The notes under the pieces were generated by a model, which was given only the letters and a program-made list of their open reading frames with translations, made no database searches and had not been told where the DNA came from. From positions 1,426,001 to 1,490,000 of the forward strand of contig NZ_LT670818.1 of NCBI RefSeq assembly GCF_900129505.1: 64,000 nucleotides of DNA. The letters are read 5' to 3'. Of this stretch, positions 9,205 through 17,981 are shown piece after piece (within the stretch, counting starts at the first letter, position 1; the number at the start of each line of letters is the position of its first letter). The position numbers were made by a program, and so were the translations under genes. The stretch is from Bradyrhizobium erythrophlei (GTDB lineage Bacteria; Pseudomonadota; Alphaproteobacteria; Rhizobiales; Xanthobacteraceae).

Positions 9205-9732
9205 ATGGCACTCCGAGAAATCATCATTCTGCCGGACAAGCAGTTGCGGCTGGTCTCCAAGCCAATCGAAAAGGTCACGGCCGAGATTCGCAAGCTCGCC
9301 GACGACATGTTCGAGACGATGTACGACGCGCCCGGCATCGGGCTTGCGGCGATCCAGGTCGCGCAACCGCTGCGGCTGATCACGATGGATCTCGCCAAGA
9401 AGAGCGAGGACGGCGAGACCAAGCCGCAGCCGCGGGTTTTCATCAATCCGGAAATCTTGTCGTCGTCGGAGGAGATGTCGGTCTACGAGGAAGGCTGCCT
9501 GTCGATCCCCGAATATTACGAAGAAGTCGAGCGGCCCGCGAAGGTGCGGGTGCGCTTCACCGATCTCGATGGCAAGGTGCACGAGGAAGACGCCGAGGGC
9601 CTGTTCGCCACCTGCATCCAGCACGAGATCGATCATCTCAATGGCGTACTGTTCGTGGATTATTTGTCGAAGCTGAAGCGCGACCGGGTGCTGAAGAAAT
9701 TCGCCAAGGCGGCGAAGCGGGCGGTGGAGTAG
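9205..9732 (+). CDS. def: Peptide deformylase
   Basis: Removes the formyl group from nascent N-terminal Met. The 175 residues carry all three metalloprotease motifs: [16 protein letters not shown] with the metal-ligand Cys, and QHEIDHLNG with the two His ligands and catalytic Glu. A TTG at 9151 is in frame but the family N-terminus ([11 protein letters not shown]) begins at 9205. It precedes fmt, the enzyme for the opposite reaction, as in many bacteria. Confidence 0.97.
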   Translation: MALREIIILPDKQLRLVSKPIEKVTAEIRKLADDMFETMYDAPGIGLAAIQVAQPLRLITMDLAKKSEDGETKPQPRVFINPEILSSSEEMSVYEEGCLSIPEYYEEVERPAKVRVRFTDLDGKVHEEDAEGLFATCIQHEIDHLNGVLFVDYLSKLKRDRVLKKFAKAAKRAVE

Positions 9733-9755
9733 ATTCGGCCGCGTATCGAGGTGCC

Positions 9756-9880
9756 GTCACCCTGATGTGCGAAGGCGCCCCAGGGCGCCGAGCCTCGAAG
9801 GGCGACGGCGGACGAGGTCGATAGTCTTTCCTGCGCCATCCTTCGAGGCTCGCAAGTGCTCGCACCTCAGGATGACGCTC
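9756..9880. repeat. Dispersed intergenic inverted repeat (copy 3, second type)
   Basis: Imperfect inverted repeat: GTCACCCTGATGTGCGAAG at the left and the complementary CTCGCACCTCAGGATGAC at the right. Internal GAGCCTCGAAGG pairs with CCTTCGAGGCTC. A different family from the ATCCAGTATTCC elements. Lies between def and fmt. Confidence 0.7.
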
Positions 9881-9920
9881 GCTATCTTGATGCTTGGTTC
9901 AAAAGGAAGCCTGCACGGCC

Positions 9921-10853
9921 ATGTCCCTTCGCCTGATCTTCATGGGCACGCCCGATTTCTCGGTGCCGACGCTGCTCGAGCTCGTGGCCCATGGCCATGA
10001 GATCGCGGCCGTCTATACCCGCGCGGCAAAACCCGCGGGGCGCGGCATGAAGCTGCAGGCAACACCGGTCGAACAGGAGGCGCGGCGGCTCGGCATTGCC
10101 GTGGAAACACCGACCACGCTGAAGACGCCGGAAGCGCTGGAGGCCTTTCGCGCGCACGATGCGGATGCGGCCGTGGTCGTCGCCTATGGCATGATCCTGT
10201 CCCAGGCCATTCTCGATACCCCAAAGCTAGGCTGCTTCAACCTGCATGCCTCGCTGTTGCCGCGCTGGCGCGGGGCGGCGCCGATCAACCGCGCCATCAT
10301 GGCAGGCGATGCCGAGACCGGCGTGATGGTGATGAAGATGGACGCTGGCCTCGATAACGGCGACGTGGCGATGGCCGAGCGCATCGCGATCACGGATGCG
10401 ATGACGGCGAGCGATCTGCACGACGCGCTGGCGCGGCTCGGCGGCGACCTGATGGTGCGCGCGATCGGCGCGCTCGAACGCGGCATGCTGCAGCTGACAA
10501 GACAGAGCGAAGCGGGCGTCAGCTATGCGGCCAAGATCGACAAGGCCGAGGCGCGGATCGACTGGAGCCGGCCTGCGCGCGCGGTGCTGCGCCATATTCA
10601 CGGACTGTCGCCGTTTCCCGGCGCCTGGTGCGAGATGCCGATCGAGGGCCAGCCGGTACGCGTCAAGATCTTGCGCTGCGCGATCGCCGATGGCGCCGGT
10701 GCGCCGGGCGAATTGCTGGACTACCGTCTCAGCTTTGCCTGCGGCGAAGGCGCGGTCCGCATCCTCGAACTGCAGCGCGCCGGCAAGGCACCGATGAAGG
10801 CGGAGGAATTTCTGCGCGGCACCCCGCTGAAGCCGCCGCTGCGGCTCGCGTAA
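9921..10853 (+). CDS. fmt: Methionyl-tRNA formyltransferase
   Basis: Formylates initiator Met-tRNA; 310 residues. The N-terminal Rossmann-like domain starts [16 protein letters not shown]. The catalytic block reads [19 protein letters not shown], with the active Asn-His pair and the SLLP loop. [15 protein letters not shown] marks the start of the C-terminal OB-like domain. Start chosen at the ATG matching the family. The gene is flanked by repeats, so def and fmt may be separately transcribed here. Confidence 0.97.
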   Translation: MSLRLIFMGTPDFSVPTLLELVAHGHEIAAVYTRAAKPAGRGMKLQATPVEQEARRLGIAVETPTTLKTPEALEAFRAHDADAAVVVAYGMILSQAILDTPKLGCFNLHASLLPRWRGAAPINRAIMAGDAETGVMVMKMDAGLDNGDVAMAERIAITDAMTASDLHDALARLGGDLMVRAIGALERGMLQLTRQSEAGVSYAAKIDKAEARIDWSRPARAVLRHIHGLSPFPGAWCEMPIEGQPVRVKILRCAIADGAGAPGELLDYRLSFACGEGAVRILELQRAGKAPMKAEEFLRGTPLKPPLRLA

Positions 10854-10875
10854 TGCTGACGCCCCGCGCAAGTAT

Positions 10876-10983
10876 AAGACTGTCATACCCCGCGAAGGCG
10901 GGGTATCCGGTACGCCGCGGCCTCACGGTTCTATGATGGACGTCTCTGGAATACTGGATCATCCGCTTTCGCGGATGATGACG
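10876..10983. repeat. Dispersed intergenic palindromic repeat (copy 4)
   Basis: Same family as copy 1 in the opposite order: CATACCCCGC-gaag-GCGGGGTATCC at the left, TGGAATACTGGATCATCCGC in the middle and a CATCCGC/GCGGATG palindrome at the right end. It separates fmt from truA. Confidence 0.8.
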
Positions 10984-11011
10984 ACCTCCTGGGATGCGCT
11001 GTTGGAGTTAC

Positions 11012-11749
11012 ATGCCCCGCTACAAACTCACCATCGAATATGACGGCACGCCGTTCTGCGGCTGGCAGATCCAGGACAACGGCCCGTCGGTGCAGGGCGC
11101 GCTGGAGGACGCGGTCAGGGCGATCTGCGGCGAACAGGTCCGCGTTCACGGCGCGGGCCGCACCGACGCCGGCGTGCATGCGCTGGGCCAGGTCGCGCAT
11201 TGCGACATCGCCAAACATTTCGTGCCGGGACGATTCCGCGACGGGCTGAACGCGCATTTGCGGCCGCATCCGATCGGCGTGCTCAGTGCGGATATCGTGC
11301 CGGATGATTTCGAGGCGCGATTCTCCGCTAAAAAGCGGCATTATCGCTATCGGATATCCAATCGCCGCGCCAATCTCGCGCTCGACATCGGCCGCGCCTG
11401 GCGCCTGCCTCGGCCGCTCGATACCGATGCCATGCACGAAGCCGCGCAAAGACTGGTCGGCAAGCACGATTTCACGACATTTCGCGATACCGAATGCCAG
11501 GCGAAATCGCCGGAGAAAACACTCGACCAGCTCGACGTCGTCAGAGACGTCGATGCGATCAACATCATCACCTCGGCGCGCTCGTTCCTGCACAGCCAGG
11601 TGCGCTCGATGGTGGGATCGCTGATGTGGGTCGGCGACGGCCGCTGGAGCCCCGACGATCTCGCCGCAGCGCTGGCCGCCCGCGACCGCGCCGCCTGCGG
11701 CCCGGTCGCGCCGCCGGAAGGGCTGTATCTGGTAAGGGTGGATTATTGA
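11012..11749 (+). CDS. truA: tRNA pseudouridine(38-40) synthase TruA
   Basis: A 245-residue pseudouridine synthase for the anticodon arm. Seen: N-terminal [16 protein letters not shown], the catalytic-Asp block [16 protein letters not shown] and the C-terminal [12 protein letters not shown] motif. ATG 11012 gives the family N-terminus [12 protein letters not shown]; an in-frame ATG at 10994 would read from the repeat flank and is less likely. Confidence 0.96.
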   Translation: MPRYKLTIEYDGTPFCGWQIQDNGPSVQGALEDAVRAICGEQVRVHGAGRTDAGVHALGQVAHCDIAKHFVPGRFRDGLNAHLRPHPIGVLSADIVPDDFEARFSAKKRHYRYRISNRRANLALDIGRAWRLPRPLDTDAMHEAAQRLVGKHDFTTFRDTECQAKSPEKTLDQLDVVRDVDAINIITSARSFLHSQVRSMVGSLMWVGDGRWSPDDLAAALAARDRAACGPVAPPEGLYLVRVDY

Positions 11750-11755
11750 GATTTC

Positions 11756-11925
11756 TTGACCGCGCCCCGCTTGCGGGGAGACGTCGAAATTCGCGCTTGC
11801 GAATTTCGGATGGGGGGATTCTCCGCGCATTCGGTCCGGTGAGGCAGCCCCTCACCCCAGCCCTCTCGGAGCGAGCTACGCCCGTCTCGGCCCCGCAAGA
11901 GCGGGGCGAGGGAGCGATGGATCAC
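11756..11925. repeat. Intergenic palindromic repeat (copy 5, third type)
   Basis: Contains CGCCCCGCTTGCGGGGAGA, then the palindromic GAAATTCGCG-CTTG-CGAATTTC, then CCTCACCCCAGCCCTCTCGG, GAGCGAGCTACGCCCGTCTC and GGCCCCGC..GCGGGGCGAGGGAG. Elements with the same parts occur at 23.4 kb. It runs up to the stop of hrpB. Confidence 0.7.
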
Positions 11926-14408
11926 GTTCCCCGCGGCTTGACGCGCCGGGTCGGCGGGGCGCTGGCGGGGTCCTCCGGCCAGGGGTGCCGGGGGTAGCGG
12001 CCGCGCAGATCGGATCGGACTCCTGCATAACTGCCACGCCAAAAACCCGGCAGGTCGCGCGTCACCTGCACCGGCCGCTGCGCCGGCGACAGCAGTTCCA
12101 GCACCAACGGGATTTTACCGTTTGCAATCGAAGGATGGGTGTTGAGTCCGAACAATTCCTGCAGGCGAACCGCAATGGTCGGCCCCTGCTCGGCCTCGTA
12201 GTCGATGGCAAGCTCGGTCCCGGTCGGCGCCTCGAAATGGGTCGGCGCTTCGCGCTCCAGCCGCGCGCGCAATTCCCACGGCAATAGCGTCATCAGCGCT
12301 TCCGATAGATCGCCGGATGAAAATTCCTTCAGCGAAATCTTGTCGTACAGCGCCGGCACCAGCCAAGCCTCACGCTGCGCGGCGAGCGCGTCGTCGGACA
12401 GATCGGGCCAGGAATGCTCCGAAGTCTCGCCCTCAGCCTTGCGCAGGAACATCACGCGGTCACGCCACTGTTTTGCGGATTTCGACCACGGCAGTTTATC
12501 GAGGCCGACCGAAATCAAGCCATCGGCCAGCACAGGCGCCGTCTCGGCCGAGGGCTGCAGTGCCAAGGGCGCTTCCGACAGCGTGATCGCGTGCAGGGTT
12601 TTCCGGCGCCGCGCCCGCAAGGCCAGCGCGCCCCGATCGAACGAAATCTCGTCTGCGGTCTCGATCTGGTCGGCGAAGTGCCGCTCGATTTCGTCCTGCG
12701 CGATCGGCGCCGCCAGCAGGATCCGCCCCTGGGCCGCGGTGCCCGTCAATTCCGCGACCGCGATATAGGGCGTGCGCGCCAGCGCCGATGCCTGGTCGAC
12801 CGCGGCGCCGCGGCCGTTGGCGAGCACAAAGCTGCCATTGCCGCGGTTGCGCGCGACGCGGTCGGGAAAGGCAAAGGCCAGCATCACGCCGGTCGAGGGC
12901 GAAATATCTCCGCGTGGCGATCCTTCGGTGGCCGCCACCTGCGATGCCCAGCGCTGGGCAAGAGAGCGCGCGCTGGAAGCGCGTTGCGAACGGTCGCGAC
13001 GGAATTGGTCTAGCCTGAAATCGAGATCGACGCTGTCGCCGCCGAGCCCGCGTTCGGTGAGCACGGCGGCGATTTCGGCAGCTTCTTCGCCCGCGCCCAG
13101 CCGATGCGCGTCCACGATCATCCGCGCCAGCCGCGGCGGCAGCGCCAGCGCGCGCAGGCTCTTGCCCTCCGCGGTGATGCGTTCATCAGCATCGAGCGCG
13201 CCGAGCTCACGCAACAGGCTCTTTGCCTCCTTCAGCGCGGGCGCGGGCGGCGGATCGAGGAACGCCAACGTCGCGGGATCGCTGACGCCCCATTGCGCGA
13301 GGTCGAGCACCAGCGACGACAGATCGGCACTGAGGATTTCCGGCTGCGTGTAGGCCGCAAGCGATGCGGTCTGCGGTTCGTCCCACAGCCGGTAGCACAC
13401 GCCGGGCTCGGTGCGGCCGGCGCGGCCACGGCGCTGGTCGACCGCGGCGCGGGAGGCGCGCACGGTCTCCAGGCGCGTCAGCGCGATGTCCGGCTCGTAG
13501 CGCGGCACCCGCGCCATGCCGGAATCCACCACAATGCGCACGCCCTCGATGGTCAGCGAGGTTTCCGCGATCGAGGTTGCCAGCACCACCTTGCGATGGC
13601 CCTTCGGCGCCGGCTGGATGGCGCGGTCCTGCACCGACGCATCGAGCGCGCCGAACAGCGGCACGATTTCGACTGACGCGTCGTGGATACGCTCGGCCAG
13701 GAAATTCTGGGTGCGGCGTATCTCTGCAGCCCCCGGCAGGAACGCCAGCACCGAACCGGGATCGGCGCGTAGCGCCAGCGCGATCGCGTCCGCCATCTGC
13801 CGCTCCAGCGGTGCATCGGCCTTGCGGCCGAGATAGCGGGTTTCGACCGGAAAGGCGCGGCCCTCGCTCGATATGACCTGCGCATCGCCGAGCAGTTTCG
13901 CCACCCGCGCCCCATCCAGCGTCGCCGACATCACGAGAATGCGCAGGTCTTCGCGCAGTCCCGTCTGCGCGTCACGCGCCAGCGCTAAACCCAAATCGGC
14001 ATCGAGCGAGCGTTCGTGAAACTCGTCGAACAGCACGGCGGCGACGCCGTTCAGTTCGGGATCGTCGAGAATCTGTCGTGAGAAGATGCCTTCGGTGACG
14101 ACCTCGATCCGGGTCGCGCGCGATACTTTCGAGCCGAAGCGCACGCGGTAGCCGACGGTCTCGCCGACCCGCTCCCCGATCGTCTTGGCCATGCGCTCGG
14201 CGCTGGCGCGGGCCGCGATCCGGCGCGGCTCCAGCACGATGATCTTCTTTGTCTTGAGCCAGGGTTCGTCGAGCAGCGCCAGCGGCACCCGCGTGGTCTT
14301 ACCGGCACCGGGCGGCGCCACCAGCACGGCGGCGTTTCTCGACGCAAGCGTGCGCGCGAGTTCGTCGAGCACTGCGTCGATGGGGAGAGGCGTGTCGAAA
14401 GTGCGCAC
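11922..14408 (-). CDS. hrpB: ATP-dependent RNA helicase HrpB
   Basis: An 828-residue DEAH-type helicase. Motif I is APPGAGKTTRVPLAL (residues about 31-45), motif II is the HrpB-type DEFHERSLD, motif III is SATL and motif VI is QRRGRAGRTEPGVCYRLW. The long C-terminal HrpB-specific domain is present. Role: RNA or RNP remodelling, otherwise poorly defined. The gene is complete and of normal length. Confidence 0.95.
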   Translation of the reverse strand: MRTFDTPLPIDAVLDELARTLASRNAAVLVAPPGAGKTTRVPLALLDEPWLKTKKIIVLEPRRIAARASAERMAKTIGERVGETVGYRVRFGSKVSRATRIEVVTEGIFSRQILDDPELNGVAAVLFDEFHERSLDADLGLALARDAQTGLREDLRILVMSATLDGARVAKLLGDAQVISSEGRAFPVETRYLGRKADAPLERQMADAIALALRADPGSVLAFLPGAAEIRRTQNFLAERIHDASVEIVPLFGALDASVQDRAIQPAPKGHRKVVLATSIAETSLTIEGVRIVVDSGMARVPRYEPDIALTRLETVRASRAAVDQRRGRAGRTEPGVCYRLWDEPQTASLAAYTQPEILSADLSSLVLDLAQWGVSDPATLAFLDPPPAPALKEAKSLLRELGALDADERITAEGKSLRALALPPRLARMIVDAHRLGAGEEAAEIAAVLTERGLGGDSVDLDFRLDQFRRDRSQRASSARSLAQRWASQVAATEGSPRGDISPSTGVMLAFAFPDRVARNRGNGSFVLANGRGAAVDQASALARTPYIAVAELTGTAAQGRILLAAPIAQDEIERHFADQIETADEISFDRGALALRARRRKTLHAITLSEAPLALQPSAETAPVLADGLISVGLDKLPWSKSAKQWRDRVMFLRKAEGETSEHSWPDLSDDALAAQREAWLVPALYDKISLKEFSSGDLSEALMTLLPWELRARLEREAPTHFEAPTGTELAIDYEAEQGPTIAVRLQELFGLNTHPSIANGKIPLVLELLSPAQRPVQVTRDLPGFWRGSYAGVRSDLRGRYPRHPWPEDPASAPPTRRVKPRGT

Positions 14409-14449
14409 GGGTTAATCCGATGTCGCCGGGGGCGAGCAGCCCGATATGA

Positions 14450-14530
14450 GGTCGTCATACGCGGGCTTAACCCGCGTATCCATCATCTTTGAAGAGGGAT
14501 GGATTGCCGGATCAAGCCCGGCAATGACGA
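14450..14530. repeat. Dispersed intergenic palindromic repeat (copy 6, short)
   Basis: Two adjacent hairpins: CATACGCGGGCTTAACCCGCGTATCC and TTGCCGGATCAAGCCCGGCAATGACG (palindromic arms at 14454-14479 and 14503-14526). Shares the CCGGcttgaCCGG style of the other copies. Lies between hrpB and ugd. Confidence 0.7.
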
Positions 14531-14537
14531 GCAGGAC

Positions 14538-15857
14538 TCACTTCCGCGGCACGGGCGCCCGTCCCACGCTTTCATAGACAAAACCGTGCGCTGCCATGTC
14601 TTCGGGGCGATAAATGTTGCGGAGATCGACGACCACGGGATGGGCCAACTCGCTCTTCAGACGATCCATATCGAGCGCGCGGAACTGGACCCATTCCGTC
14701 ACCATCACCAGCGCATCGGCGCCGCGCGCGCAAAGATAGGGATCGTCGCAATACTCGATGTCGGGCAGTTCGCGGCGTGCCTGCTCCATGCCGACCGGAT
14801 CGTGGGCGCGCACCTTCGCACCCATGTCGAGCAGCCCGGTCACCAGCGGGATCGACGGCGCCTCGCGCATGTCGTCGGTGTCGGGCTTGAAGGTGAGGCC
14901 GAGCACGGCGACGGTCTTGCCGCGCAGGCTGCCGCCGGATGCATTCGCGACCTTGCGCGCCATCGCGCGCTTGCGATTGTCGTTGACCGTCAGCACCGCC
15001 TCGACGATCCGCAGATGCACGTCGTGATCCTGCGCGATCTTCACCAGCGCGCGGGTGTCCTTCGGAAAGCAGGAGCCGCCGAAGCCGGGGCCGGCATGCA
15101 GGAATTTCGAGCCGATGCGATTGTCGAGCCCGATGCCGCGCGCGACTTCCTGCACGTCGGCGCCGACCTTTTCCGAAAGATCCGCGATCTCGTTGATGAA
15201 CGTGATCTTGGTGGCGAGGAAGGCGTTGGCGGCGTATTTGATCAGCTCCGCGGTGCGCCGCGCCGTAAACATCAAAGGCGCCTGGTTGAGCGACAGCGGC
15301 CGATAGATATCGCCGAGCACTTTTCGCGCGCGGTCGTCGGAGGTGCCGACCACGATGCGGTCGGGAAACTTGAAGTCGCGGATCGCTGCGCCCTCCCGCA
15401 GAAACTCCGGATTGGACGCGATCACCGCGTCGGCCGCGGGATTGGCCTCGCGGATGATGCGCTCGACCTCGTCGCCGGTGCCGACCGGAACGGTCGATTT
15501 GGTGACCACCACGGTGAAGCCGGCCAGACAGCCCGCGATCTCGCGGGCGGCGGCATGAACATAACTCAGATCGGCGTGGCCATCGCCGCGCCGCGACGGC
15601 GTGCCGACGGCGATGAAGACCGCGTCGGCCTCGGCGACCGGCGCCTTGAGATCGGTGGTGAAATCAAGTCGCCCGGCCTTCACATTGGAGGCCACCAGCG
15701 CATCGAGCCCGGGCTCGAAAATCGGGATTTCGCCGCGGCGCAAGGCCGCGATCTTGTCGGTATCCTTGTCGACGCAGGTAACCTGGTGGCCGAAATCAGC
15801 GAAGCAGGCGCCGGAAACCAGCCCCACATAGCCCGTGCCGATCATCGCGATGCGCAT
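14538..15857 (-). CDS. ugd: UDP-glucose 6-dehydrogenase
   Basis: Oxidises UDP-glucose to UDP-glucuronate with two NAD for surface polysaccharides; 439 residues. N-terminal Rossmann GTGYVGLVSGACFADFG, substrate loop NPEFLREGAAI, catalytic Cys in GFGGSCFPKDTRAL (about residue 260) and C-terminal GLTFKPDTDDMREAPS. Complete. The divergent gene at 16035 is an acyltransferase, which fits an envelope-polysaccharide theme. Confidence 0.95.
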   Translation of the reverse strand: MRIAMIGTGYVGLVSGACFADFGHQVTCVDKDTDKIAALRRGEIPIFEPGLDALVASNVKAGRLDFTTDLKAPVAEADAVFIAVGTPSRRGDGHADLSYVHAAAREIAGCLAGFTVVVTKSTVPVGTGDEVERIIREANPAADAVIASNPEFLREGAAIRDFKFPDRIVVGTSDDRARKVLGDIYRPLSLNQAPLMFTARRTAELIKYAANAFLATKITFINEIADLSEKVGADVQEVARGIGLDNRIGSKFLHAGPGFGGSCFPKDTRALVKIAQDHDVHLRIVEAVLTVNDNRKRAMARKVANASGGSLRGKTVAVLGLTFKPDTDDMREAPSIPLVTGLLDMGAKVRAHDPVGMEQARRELPDIEYCDDPYLCARGADALVMVTEWVQFRALDMDRLKSELAHPVVVDLRNIYRPEDMAAHGFVYESVGRAPVPRK

Positions 15858-16034
15858 GTCTATTAATCCGTCGAATGGTTAACGTTGAACCCGATGTTGG
15901 CGCGGTCTTAAAGCATTTTGCCGCCGAGGGGAAACCGGAACGTTCCGTCAATCGGCATGACATTTGGATGAATAAAGGAGAATGAAACCACCAGCACCGA
16001 TGATGCGCCTTAGCCGCGCCGAAAAGGGACACCG

Positions 16035-17102
16035 ATGACAGGAATGGGCACATCCGCCGTCAGGACGCGTTCCACGCAGGCCGCGGCAGGCCGCATCGAT
16101 TGGGTGGATTACGCCAAGGGTATCTGCATCGTCATGGTGGTCATGATGCATTCGGTGCTCGGGGTGGAACTGGCCGCCGGCCAGACCGGCTTCATGCATG
16201 TGCTGGTGGCGTTCGCCAAGCCGTTCCGGATGCCGGATTTCTTCCTGATCTCGGGGCTGTTCCTGTCGGTGGTGATCGACCGCGACTGGCGGACCTATCT
16301 CGACCGCAAGGTGGTGCACTTCGCCTATTTCTATCTGCTGTGGGTGACGATCCAGTTCGGCTTCAAGGCGCCCGGCTTCGCCGCCGAGAGCGGCTGGGCC
16401 CATGTCGGCTTCCTGTATCTTGAATCCTTCATCGAGCCGTTCGGCACGCTGTGGTTCATCTATCTCCTGCCGGTGTTCTTTGTGGTCACCAAGGCGACGC
16501 GCAAGCTGCCGCCGCTGTTGATCTGGACCGTCCTGGCACTGCTGGAGAGCGCGCATATCGAGACCGGCTGGACCGCGATCGACGAATTTGGCGCGCGCTT
16601 CGTCTATTTCTATTCCGGCTATCTCTGCGCCGATTACGTGTTCGCACTGTCGGATCGCGCGCGCGCAAAGCCCGCGCTGGCGCTTCTCGGATTGACGCTG
16701 TGGGCGCTGGTCAACGGCAGCCTGGTCTATTTCGGCTGCAGCGAATGGCCCGGGGTGTCGCTGCTGCTGGGGTTATCGGGCGCCTGCGCCATCGTCATCA
16801 TGGGCACGCTGCTGGCGCGCGTGCATCGGCTCGATTTCCTGCGCTTCTGCGGCGAGCATTCCATCGTGATCTATCTCGCCTTCTTCCTGCCGATGGCGGC
16901 GACCCGCACGCTGCTGCTGCGGGTAGGGTTGATCCCTGACGTCGGCACGATCTCGCTTGTCGTCACCATTGCCGGCGTGCTCGGCGCGCTGGCGATCTGG
17001 CGGATCGCGCTCAAGGCCGGCGCCAATTTCCTGTTCGAGCGCCCCGAAGCCTTCTGGATCGCACCGAAGAAATCGCGGCCCACGCTGCAGGCGGCCGAGT
17101 AG
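16035..17102 (+). CDS. Membrane acyltransferase (acyltransferase 3 family)
   Basis: A 355-residue integral membrane protein with about ten hydrophobic segments. The N-terminus has the family pattern RIDWVDYAKGICIVMVVMMH, with the Asp and His typical of acyltransferase 3 proteins that O-acylate sugars of surface polysaccharides. FFLISGLFLS and FGTLWFIYLLP are further conserved blocks. The acceptor cannot be read from sequence. The neighbour ugd suggests polysaccharide modification. Confidence 0.85.
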   Translation: MTGMGTSAVRTRSTQAAAGRIDWVDYAKGICIVMVVMMHSVLGVELAAGQTGFMHVLVAFAKPFRMPDFFLISGLFLSVVIDRDWRTYLDRKVVHFAYFYLLWVTIQFGFKAPGFAAESGWAHVGFLYLESFIEPFGTLWFIYLLPVFFVVTKATRKLPPLLIWTVLALLESAHIETGWTAIDEFGARFVYFYSGYLCADYVFALSDRARAKPALALLGLTLWALVNGSLVYFGCSEWPGVSLLLGLSGACAIVIMGTLLARVHRLDFLRFCGEHSIVIYLAFFLPMAATRTLLLRVGLIPDVGTISLVVTIAGVLGALAIWRIALKAGANFLFERPEAFWIAPKKSRPTLQAAE

Positions 17103-17122
17103 CTTTCGCGCCACATATCCGC

Positions 17123-17226
17123 TGTCATCGCCCGGCTTGACCGGGCCGCCTAGTGTTCCAGAGGCCTCTCGTTTGAACACAAGGGCCGCGGCGTACTAGG
17201 TCACCCGCATTCGCGGGTGACGACAA
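17123..17226. repeat. Dispersed intergenic palindromic repeat (copy 7)
   Basis: TCATCGCCCGGCTTGACCGGG at the left, GGGCCGCGGCGTACTAGGTC in the middle and the palindrome TCACCCGCATTCGCGGGTGA at the right. It lies between two convergent genes and could also serve as a bidirectional terminator. Confidence 0.75.
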
Positions 17227-17236
17227 CTGAATTTTC

Positions 17237-17830
17237 CTACCCCGCCTCCGCAATCTTCACGCCATCCCTCATGTCCTTGATCCTCTCGCGGAACCCCTCG
17301 GCATCACCGAAATCGGCAAAGCCCTGGTAGTGCGGATGCGGGCCGAGGATCCGGCGGGCGTGCTTGATCGGGCACCAATAGACTTCGGTGCGCGACGCCA
17401 CCTCGCGCACAAACGCGACCGCGCCATTGGCATAGGAGCAATAGGCGCAATTGATTTTCTCGATGATGTTGAGATAGGCGAGATGGTGGCGGTCGAACAC
17501 CAAATAATCACGGCGGCGCACCTTTGGAATCTTGTAGATGGGAAAGCAGATCGCCTGATAGGCCATGACCCAGATGTCGACCAGCGCGATCGGAACGATC
17601 AGCGAATAGATCACCGGCGCGCTCAGGATCGTCAGCGGATTGGCGTCGATCAGGTAGCGCGCCGCCCGGGTCTTGAGTTCGTGGTGGATCCGCAGCACCT
17701 CCTTTTCGAACACGATCCTGCGGTTCTCGAGGCGGAAGCGCAACTCTTCCCGCCGCTTTGTCAGCTCGGCCTCGATTTCGGCCTCGACCGATCGCAGCTT
17801 CGCCGTCAACTCATCGAGGTGCGCGGTCAT
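17237..17830 (-). CDS. Conserved protein with coiled coil, membrane segment and Cys pair
   Basis: A 197-residue product not assigned to a function. Residues about 1-55 form a charged coiled coil (KLRSVEAEIEAELTKRREEL). A hydrophobic stretch near 75-100 (LSAPVIYSLIVPIALVDIWV) is probably a membrane segment. The C-terminal part has CAYCSYANG and YWCPIKHARR, which together could bind a metal. ATG 17830 is preferred over a longer frame because the protein pattern begins there. Confidence 0.75.
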   Translation of the reverse strand: MTAHLDELTAKLRSVEAEIEAELTKRREELRFRLENRRIVFEKEVLRIHHELKTRAARYLIDANPLTILSAPVIYSLIVPIALVDIWVMAYQAICFPIYKIPKVRRRDYLVFDRHHLAYLNIIEKINCAYCSYANGAVAFVREVASRTEVYWCPIKHARRILGPHPHYQGFADFGDAEGFRERIKDMRDGVKIAEAG

Positions 17831-17981
17831 GTTTCGTCCTTTCGGGTCCGCCCCAATCCCGCAGGGGTTCACGGAACGGCCCGCAATGCAACTCATTCGG
17901 GGGCGCCCGGGCGGGGCAAAAATCCCGGCACAACCGGTCCCGAAGGCTGTCAATCCGCGCAAAAATCCCTAGATTTCGGCC